A stretch of 64,000 nucleotides of DNA from Paraneptunicella aestuarii. GTDB taxonomy: Bacteria > Pseudomonadota > Gammaproteobacteria > Enterobacterales > Alteromonadaceae. A program made the position numbers and the translations under genes. Positions within the stretch are counted from its first letter, which is position 1, and the number at the start of each line of letters is the position of its first letter. Under the pieces are notes generated by a model. That model ran no database searches. It was given only the letters and a program-made list of their open reading frames with translations, and had not been told where the DNA came from. The stretch spans positions 2,914,001 through 2,978,000 of the forward strand of contig NZ_CP074570.1 of NCBI RefSeq assembly GCF_019900845.1, written 5' to 3'. Shown in pieces: positions 57,813 through 64,000 of the stretch.

Positions 57813-59603
57813 CTATGCACTCTTAACATTGCGCATACACAAAGGATTACTCATTGGCTGCCCCAACTCAGGTAGTGGCCGTTCATCGCTATCGCCGTAC
57901 CCTATACGAAACCGAACCCTGTTGATGCACACCTTCTCGATCTTCGGTGCAAGTAAATCCAATTGTTCAAAGCGACTATGCAGATGAGGATGATCGCTCT
58001 GATACTGGCGAATTTCATCTGCAAGCCAAGCGTAAAATTCTATTTCCGAAACTTGAGACTCCTTTAACAAAGGAGAAACAAAGCGTAATACCGTAACAAA
58101 ATGCCCGGTGAGTAAATCATGAATAAGATAATGAGCCGGTAAACGAGTCAGCTTGTCTTGAATATCCTTATCCAATGAGTGTAATTCAGCAAAATCATCG
58201 TCAATTAAACGTAAATCGCCATGAAAATCCTTGATAATACAGCCTACAGGAATGTGATTTTCCAGCACTAATGTGATGTTTTGTCCATGTGCCACCAACG
58301 CAACACCATACTGACACATCAAATGATACAAAGGCACCACAACATGGCGAAACATGCGCCGTAGCCAATGCTCAGCACTCCAGCCCGACAAGGCAATTAA
58401 AGCATCAATACAACTGCGTCCTTGCGCATCGGATTGCATCAGAGTCGCCATCGACATGGGGCGTTGATTCCCTTCAAGCACACTTTCCGCTCTTTCGCGC
58501 CAAATACAACCTAACATCTCCTTGTATCTGTAAGCCCCACCAGGTAATTGTGACTGATAAGGATGCGGACAAAACACACCAGCCACTTCTTTTTGCACCA
58601 GCATTCCCAATTGTTGTAACAGAGGATCCATCTGAACCTGCTTATCCAGCCACTCACTAAGCCTTGCGCCATGATGAATAAAATCACCGGTAATACCGCG
58701 ATAACAGGAGGTATTTAAGATACTGATCGCCGTTTTGATGTCGTAGTGGCTTTCTTGAGACTCGGCGCTCAAAGTACGAATCGACTGTTGTGCAATCCAG
58801 GTAGTCGAATCTATTTCACCTAAATCAACAATATCACCACAAGCAAACATAGTGGCGTATTGCGCTGCTAGAAAACGCTGTTTTTGCCACGGATGAACAG
58901 GAACAAGCACATATTCATCGGTTTTTTTGTTCAGCTTGACGAGTTGTTGCTGAAACCATTGCCAACTCTGCTCACCAAAGGTATCAGCCCACAAACTTTG
59001 CTCCGAAATCCCGGTCTGAATCCCCTGCTGGCAAACATGACGCCGTACAGCTAAACAATGCAAATTAAACGCCTTGCCTGATTCTGGCGCATAAGAAACC
59101 AAATCTTGCTCACCCCATCCTATTCTTCCCTTATTAGCAATGGCTTTCGGATGCCCGTGCAAAAACTGCTGCCTTTGCACTTCTGTCATCTTTACCAGCG
59201 TTTCGGCATCGTAACGAGACAATAATCGGAGACTGATACAATCGGCATACAATGTCTGTTGAATTTCCTCCAACAAACCAGACAAATTAATATCGTTTAT
59301 TTTCATGTATGGCTGAATGTCGATAAGTAACTGGCAAGCATCAGGCTCATGATGATCCGTACTGATAATGCTCTCGGGATCAACTATTAACATTCCCCAA
59401 ACAGTCCCCTTAGCGCTGAACTTCCAATCTCTCAGAGCAGTGGTTAGTGTGTAGTTCATTACAGAAGATGCCGTATTTTCGGATTCTTCTTCTGATTGCG
59501 CTTCTGATGAAAACCTCAACACTTCCTCAAAATGCAACTCAGACAGGATTTTAGCCATCAATAAACGATTAACCTGTTGCCATTCCCGCTTACTTATAGA
59601 CAT
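57813..59603 (-). CDS. NIS siderophore synthetase (IucA/IucC family)
   Basis: These enzymes adenylate a carboxylate and condense it with an amine or alcohol to build siderophores without an NRPS. The protein has GHPKAIANKGRIGWG (ATP/citrate site), YVLVPVHPWQKQRF, LNTSCYRGITGDF, KEVAGVFCPHPYQ and a C-terminal FhuF-like part (ALVAHGQNITLVLENHIPVG, IIKDFHGDLRLIDDDF). I chose the Met at 59603 (MSISKREWQQVNRLL, 596 residues). Starts at 59621 and 59723 are open, but the last lies inside the Fur box. It is the only NIS synthetase in the window, so the product cannot be named. Confidence 0.88.
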   Translation of the reverse strand: MSISKREWQQVNRLLMAKILSELHFEEVLRFSSEAQSEEESENTASSVMNYTLTTALRDWKFSAKGTVWGMLIVDPESIISTDHHEPDACQLLIDIQPYMKINDINLSGLLEEIQQTLYADCISLRLLSRYDAETLVKMTEVQRQQFLHGHPKAIANKGRIGWGEQDLVSYAPESGKAFNLHCLAVRRHVCQQGIQTGISEQSLWADTFGEQSWQWFQQQLVKLNKKTDEYVLVPVHPWQKQRFLAAQYATMFACGDIVDLGEIDSTTWIAQQSIRTLSAESQESHYDIKTAISILNTSCYRGITGDFIHHGARLSEWLDKQVQMDPLLQQLGMLVQKEVAGVFCPHPYQSQLPGGAYRYKEMLGCIWRERAESVLEGNQRPMSMATLMQSDAQGRSCIDALIALSGWSAEHWLRRMFRHVVVPLYHLMCQYGVALVAHGQNITLVLENHIPVGCIIKDFHGDLRLIDDDFAELHSLDKDIQDKLTRLPAHYLIHDLLTGHFVTVLRFVSPLLKESQVSEIEFYAWLADEIRQYQSDHPHLHSRFEQLDLLAPKIEKVCINRVRFRIGYGDSDERPLPELGQPMSNPLCMRNVKSA

Positions 59604-59705
59604 ATTTTCTTGATTCTCCATTAAAAGAGTTCGAAAAGCGCTTCGAGCCCCCTCATTAAATTTATGCCTATTAATGTATTGACTTTCACCCCAAAGATCA
59701 ATTTT

Positions 59706-59724
59706 AATGATAATCATTCTCATT
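59706..59724. promoter_or_regulatory. Fur box between divergent siderophore genes
   Basis: AATGATAATCATTCTCATT closely matches the 19-bp Fur consensus GATAATGATAATCATTATC as overlapping NATNATNNN hexamer arrays. It lies between the synthetase and exporter genes and would repress both under iron-replete conditions. Confidence 0.85.
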
Positions 59725-59753
59725 TGTATTTAAGCAATCAAAAGAACCGTTAA

Positions 59754-60998
59754 ATGCCAAACTCAATGCAACTCATAGCACTTGGAGTCAACCAGACTCT
59801 GTTAATTGCGCTGCTTCCGCAGTTAGCAGTGCTATTGGGTTTTGGACATAACCCGGAAGATTGGGGATTACTGCTATTGGTGATGAATGCCAACTTACCT
59901 AGTTATTGGCTTGCGTCTGGTTGGTGGGGAAAGAAGATCACTTGTGGCGATACAAACCAAATATCGAAACAAGCCAATTATGGCTTCATCCTGAGCATTT
60001 CACTGTTTGTCACATTGTTATTGTTGATTGAAAACGGGCTTGAATTACCTCAAGCAACTAACACCGATTCAATGTCATTATTAAACACGCTACTTTTAAC
60101 AGTATTAGCGCTTTGTCGTTTTGCTAGCGGTGCCTTTGCCAGCGCCTTTCTTCCTCTTGCACAAACGAATATTACACAAACTCCTGAAGCCTATGAGACA
60201 AACATCAGCAAATTATCTCATTTGAGCAGCCTTATCACATTAGGCCGATTCATTGGCCCAATATTAGTATTACTTCCCTTTCCTTTAGTGCTGCACCTCA
60301 TTATTCCAGCGCTTCTGATACTGGTCTCGCTCATACAAAAATCAAGAACCACAATCATTCAGAGCAATGAAGCACAAAACGCCTCTGTTGCAACAGCACA
60401 AAAGCAAATACAAGTATTCAAACTACTTTCAAAACCCGGACTAACGGCAGCTCTACTGACAACTTCAATGGTTGCCATGACACAACTGGTGTTATTACCT
60501 TTTATCGCGAAATTTGGCTATACCGAGAAACAAGCTAGTCATTACTACGCGCAGCTCATGATTTACCTGAGCGTGTTTGTGATAGCCAGCCAGCGCTGGT
60601 TACTTCCCTATTTGATTCCCAAAATAGCGCAACTGACAAAATCCCAAACAGCATATCCCCTTTTGCTATCGCTATGCCTGATACTCGGCACAGTCCTACT
60701 ATGCTTACCACAGCAAAACTGGCCGACATTGCTTTTAGCATTAGCTTGTATCGCTATCGCCATTGCCGGCTTACCTGCGTGTTACACCCATCAGTTATTT
60801 GAGCAACATCACATTCAAATACCCAGAGCTCAAATCAGCGCAGCCATTGCGCAGGTTCATACGCTTGGACACCTGTTGGGAACCGCAGTCACCGCCGCAT
60901 TGCTAGCTCAAAACCTGAATATCGCTCATGTGCAATTGGCACTGGCAACGCTGCTGCTGTTTTGCATCTACGCCCTATTTCAAAAACACACAATTTAA
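59754..60998 (+). CDS. MFS transporter, probable siderophore exporter
   Basis: This is a 414-residue membrane protein with about 12 helices and MFS-like loops (SYWLASGWWGKKITCGD between helices 2 and 3). Its place between a NIS synthetase and a TonB receptor, directly after a Fur box, points to siderophore export, as with PvsC-type carriers. The specific substrate is inferred from neighbours only. It is 18 bp before the receptor gene. Confidence 0.82.
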   Translation: MPNSMQLIALGVNQTLLIALLPQLAVLLGFGHNPEDWGLLLLVMNANLPSYWLASGWWGKKITCGDTNQISKQANYGFILSISLFVTLLLLIENGLELPQATNTDSMSLLNTLLLTVLALCRFASGAFASAFLPLAQTNITQTPEAYETNISKLSHLSSLITLGRFIGPILVLLPFPLVLHLIIPALLILVSLIQKSRTTIIQSNEAQNASVATAQKQIQVFKLLSKPGLTAALLTTSMVAMTQLVLLPFIAKFGYTEKQASHYYAQLMIYLSVFVIASQRWLLPYLIPKIAQLTKSQTAYPLLLSLCLILGTVLLCLPQQNWPTLLLALACIAIAIAGLPACYTHQLFEQHHIQIPRAQISAAIAQVHTLGHLLGTAVTAALLAQNLNIAHVQLALATLLLFCIYALFQKHTI

Positions 60999-61016
60999 AG
61001 ATATCAAAGGAATACC

Positions 61017-63257
61017 ATGAAAACCCTTAATCCCATTGCTTATGCCATTTGTTTAGCGACGCTAGGCACTGTCACTGTCAGCACTGCTGCTGTTGCGGAT
61101 GCAACCAATAATAATCCGTTGGAAACCATCACGGTCACAGCCAGTCGAACTCAAAGCAGTATTTCCGATGTTGCCGCGACAGTCTGGATTATTGATAACG
61201 AACAAATTGCTCAAGAAGTCAGCACGGGGGCAGATTTAAAAAATGTTTTGGGACGCTTAATTCCCGGATTCGATTTTGGTAGTGAAGGCAGAACCAATTT
61301 TGCTCAAAACCTGCGTGGACGCACGGCCTTGGTCATGATCGACGGTGTATCACTCAACTCTACTCGTCAAATTAGCCGCCAACTGGAAAGCATTGATCCC
61401 TTTAACGTTGCTCGTGTTGAGGTGTTATCCGGTGCCACATCCATTTATGGTGCAGGTGCAGCAGGCGGTATTATCAATATCATCACCAAAAAAGCAGCAT
61501 CATCGGAATTGGAGATTCAGGCGTTAGCCGGACTTGCCAGCGGCTTTAACAACAGCGAAGACCTGGATAAAAAGCTGGCCTTATCCATTGCGGGTGGCAA
61601 CAACGCCATAACGGGTCGATTAGCTGCGGCTTGGTCAGCCACAGGCGGCGCCTATAATGCCGACGGCGATCTCATTCTGCCCGATATCACGCAAACCGAC
61701 ACCCAGTTCAACGACACACTCGATATTCAGGGCAATGTAAATGTCACTATCGACGAACAACAGTCACTATCCTTCGTTGCCCAACATTTTAACAGTGAAC
61801 AAGGCACCGAATATGGCACTTATTTGGGGCCTAACTTAGCCGGGATCCTTGGCTACCCTGAATTCATCCAAATTCAGAAAGGATTGAGTCTGGAAGAACA
61901 GCCTGAAACAGAGCGTGACTTTTTTAACCTGCAATATCATCACAGGGATGTGCTGGGGCATGAATTGCTGGCGCAGGTATTCCATCGCACAGAATCCTTA
62001 AGCTTCTTCCCTTTTCCTTCTATTTTTAGAGTGACGGGCTCGCCTTTCCCGGGGCAAAGCTATCCTATTTTTGCAGCATCAGAACAAGACACCGACATCA
62101 CGGGCGCAAAGTTGGTATTGGTGAAAGACACTGACACTTTCCGTTTAAGTTATGGGCTGGATATCGACTCAGAATCCTTCACTGCCAAACAGCATATTTT
62201 CGATTTAAATGCCGCCCTTGCTTCTGGTGGATTGGCATTTGAAAAAGTACAAACACTGCAACGTTACCCGAATATCGACAGCGACCACTTAGCCCTGTTC
62301 GCACAAGGTGAATGGCAAGCCAACCAACAATGGCGTTTAAGTGCAGGCTTTCGTTATCAACAAATAGACTTGCAAGTCGGTGACTTTACCGGATTGCTAC
62401 AACAACATTTGTCTGCATCAGGTTTATATCCCATTGCACCACAAAGCATCCCTGGTGGTGAAACCGATTACGACGAATGGCTATTTAATGCAGGCGCTGT
62501 TTATAAGTTAGATGCCAATCAGCAATTGTGGGCGAACATTAGCCAAGGCTTTGATCTACCTGATCCAGCCAAGTTCTTTGGTCAAGGCAATTACTCTGGC
62601 CCGTTCGGTGAAGGCCCATTACTGATGGATAGCGTGAACATCGCCAACAACCCGCTATCGGGTATCAAAACAGATTCTTTGGAACTTGGCTGGCGTAAAG
62701 CCGCCGACAATTATCACTTCCAGTTAAGTGCCTACTACTCACTTTCAGACAAAACAACGTCATTTAACCGCAACACATTAGCCGTTGTGGTGAACGACGA
62801 CGAACGCCGAATTATGGGTATTGAAGGCCAATTGAATGTGGATCTGAGCCAGCATTTCTATACCAGCGTACAAGCCCACTGGCTACGAGGCGAAGTGAAA
62901 ACCGACGGTAATTGGTCAGACCTTGCAACAGAGGAAGCCAGCCCTGTCACAGCATCCATTCGCTTTGGTTATGCCGATGACAACAAAGGGCTAGAGCTGC
63001 AATTACAAAGCATGAGCGACTATGACGATGAGCAAAATAATAAGCTCGACGGTTACACACTGGCTCATCTAAATGGTCATTACAAATTGTCTGTTGGTCA
63101 GTTGAACTTCGGCATTCAAAACCTGTTTGACGAAGATTACGAGACCATTTGGAGCCAACGCGCACAAATTCTGTATAGCAGTCTGTCAGCGCCCGCCCTA
63201 TTCACTTATGGCGGTCAAGGCACTCGTCTTGCGATTAGCTATCAGGCCAGCTTCTAA
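61017..63257 (+). CDS. TonB-dependent siderophore receptor
   Basis: The 746-residue outer-membrane protein has a signal peptide (ending STAAVA). The TonB box is ETITVTASR. The plug domain (about 45-160) includes LRGRTALVMIDGVSLNST and VARVEVLSGATSIYGAGAAGGIINIIT, then a 22-strand barrel ends in Phe (GTRLAISYQASF). AAAGGA lies 5 bp before the ATG. It likely imports the ferric form of the siderophore made by the neighbouring genes. Confidence 0.93.
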   Translation: MKTLNPIAYAICLATLGTVTVSTAAVADATNNNPLETITVTASRTQSSISDVAATVWIIDNEQIAQEVSTGADLKNVLGRLIPGFDFGSEGRTNFAQNLRGRTALVMIDGVSLNSTRQISRQLESIDPFNVARVEVLSGATSIYGAGAAGGIINIITKKAASSELEIQALAGLASGFNNSEDLDKKLALSIAGGNNAITGRLAAAWSATGGAYNADGDLILPDITQTDTQFNDTLDIQGNVNVTIDEQQSLSFVAQHFNSEQGTEYGTYLGPNLAGILGYPEFIQIQKGLSLEEQPETERDFFNLQYHHRDVLGHELLAQVFHRTESLSFFPFPSIFRVTGSPFPGQSYPIFAASEQDTDITGAKLVLVKDTDTFRLSYGLDIDSESFTAKQHIFDLNAALASGGLAFEKVQTLQRYPNIDSDHLALFAQGEWQANQQWRLSAGFRYQQIDLQVGDFTGLLQQHLSASGLYPIAPQSIPGGETDYDEWLFNAGAVYKLDANQQLWANISQGFDLPDPAKFFGQGNYSGPFGEGPLLMDSVNIANNPLSGIKTDSLELGWRKAADNYHFQLSAYYSLSDKTTSFNRNTLAVVVNDDERRIMGIEGQLNVDLSQHFYTSVQAHWLRGEVKTDGNWSDLATEEASPVTASIRFGYADDNKGLELQLQSMSDYDDEQNNKLDGYTLAHLNGHYKLSVGQLNFGIQNLFDEDYETIWSQRAQILYSSLSAPALFTYGGQGTRLAISYQASF

Positions 63258-63310
63258 CGTCGGTTCTGAAAAACAATAACCACAAACGTTAATCTAAAAG
63301 GAATATTCTT

Positions 63311-64000
63311 TTGATTCACTTTGAAGACATTAACCTGAACATTGGCAAAGCGCATATATTGCGCTCTGTCAGTGGGCAAATACCAAAGGGCAAAATCACG
63401 GCCCTGATTGGCCCCAATGGTTCAGGAAAAAGCACCTTGTTGTCAGTGCTCAGTGGTCATCGCACACCTGACACTGGCAGTTGTATGTTGCATGCCAATA
63501 ACAGCATTAAGGATTACGCTTACTTAACCCCAGCACAAATGGCAAAAACCATCGCGTTATTGCCACAACGCAATCCGTTGCCTGCAAGCCTGACGGTGTC
63601 GGATCTGGTAGCCTTTGGCCGCCATCCGCACCGCCCTTGGTATCGCAACCTTAGCGACACAGATAAAAAACTCATTGACTGGGCGATGCGTGAAACCGGT
63701 ATTTGGGAATATCAGGCTCGTCCTTTGACTCAGCTTTCTGGCGGTGAATTACAGCGTTGCTGGTTGGCGATGGTATTAGCTCAGGATACACAGGTATTAA
63801 TGCTGGACGAACCGACTTCATGGTTGGATATCGCCCATCAAATCAGCCTGTTACATATCATTCGTCGCCTAAACGAAGAACACAATAAAACCATCGTATG
63901 GGTGCTGCATGACTTAAACCAGGCTCAACAATTTAGCGACCATGCCATTTTACTCAATCATGGCAAAGTGGTGGCTCAAGGCCACTGCCACCAGGTTATC
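63311..64000 (+). CDS. Iron-siderophore ABC transporter ATPase (3' end beyond window)
   Basis: It reads from a TTG start at 63311 (AAGGA 8 bp upstream) as MIHFEDINLNIGKAHILRSV. Walker A is LIGPNGSGKSTLL, the Q-loop is LLPQRNPLP, the signature is QLSGGELQRCWLAMVLAQD, Walker B is VLMLDEPTSWLD and the H-loop is VLHDLNQAQQ. This is the FecE/FepC type. 230 codons are visible and the frame is open at the edge. It starts 53 bp after the receptor gene. The permease and binding protein are expected beyond the window. Confidence 0.92.
   Translation, partial: MIHFEDINLNIGKAHILRSVSGQIPKGKITALIGPNGSGKSTLLSVLSGHRTPDTGSCMLHANNSIKDYAYLTPAQMAKTIALLPQRNPLPASLTVSDLVAFGRHPHRPWYRNLSDTDKKLIDWAMRETGIWEYQARPLTQLSGGELQRCWLAMVLAQDTQVLMLDEPTSWLDIAHQISLLHIIRRLNEEHNKTIVWVLHDLNQAQQFSDHAILLNHGKVVAQGHCHQVI

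Overview
The window is a piece of a gammaproteobacterial chromosome, most likely from a marine heterotroph. The grounds are a Tol-Pal/Ruv gene neighbourhood of the Pseudomonas/Oceanospirillales/Alteromonadales type, a class I polyhydroxyalkanoate (PHA) locus with PhaR, folX-yfcH side by side as in enterobacteria, a chloride-type alpha-amylase laid out like the Pseudoalteromonas haloplanktis enzyme, and the pdsO/pdsR/pdsS genes known from marine Proteobacteria. Base composition is moderate to AT-rich. I cannot name the genus from the sequence alone.

Layout. 0-6.5 kb (minus strand): the 5' part of nadA, two identical tRNA-Lys genes, and the envelope operon ybgC-tolQ-tolR-tolA-tolB-pal-cpoB. 6.6-14.2 kb: a catalase-family peroxidase, then a PHA block (DUF6489-like gene, phaC, phaR, phaP, phaZ) and a convergent acyl-CoA ligase. 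14.2-16.1 kb: a 1.85-kb AT-rich gene desert with two copies of a dispersed hairpin repeat and a candidate small RNA. 16.1-20.7 kb: ruvB, ruvA, ruvC, nudB and aspS (minus). 21-28.3 kb: a large beta-propeller sensor kinase convergent with a TRAP transporter operon that has a TatT subunit. 28.4-32.7 kb: the PHP exonuclease, yciO, scpA, scpB and rluB run (minus), with a 279-bp MITE inserted between yciO and scpA. 33.2-40.4 kb: a complete trp operon with leader peptide and attenuator, including a three-domain TrpD-TrpC-TrpF fusion, followed by a yciI-like gene. 40.4-48 kb: tandem hairpin repeats, a DUF2059 protein, a secreted alpha-amylase, a small lipoprotein, and a P450 plus diheme cytochrome c pair. 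48.6-55.3 kb: a PepSY/PhoP/PhoQ-like module and the pdsO-pdsR-pdsS part of the proteobacterial dedicated sortase system, with no sortase in view. 55.2-57.7 kb: an AI-2E family transporter, folX and yfcH. 57.8-64 kb: a Fur-box-controlled siderophore locus (NIS synthetase, MFS exporter, TonB receptor, ABC ATPase) that runs off the right edge.

How the parts work together. The Tol-Pal genes make the cell-envelope constriction machine. PhaC, PhaP and PhaZ make, coat and degrade PHA granules, and PhaR-type operators are visible upstream of phaR and phaP. The trp genes form one attenuated operon covering chorismate to tryptophan. The siderophore genes diverge from a single Fur box.

The most unusual non-coding signal is a family of at least seven dispersed, hairpin-forming repeats about 100-150 bp long. 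Two copies (14773-14925 and 40500-40652) are identical over 153 bp, and the inner stem shows paired base changes between copies. Other points worth a look are the TrpDCF fusion, the MITE directly upstream of scpA, the nested inverted repeats before pdsR, the candidate sRNA downstream of ruvB, and the P450/diheme cytochrome operon.
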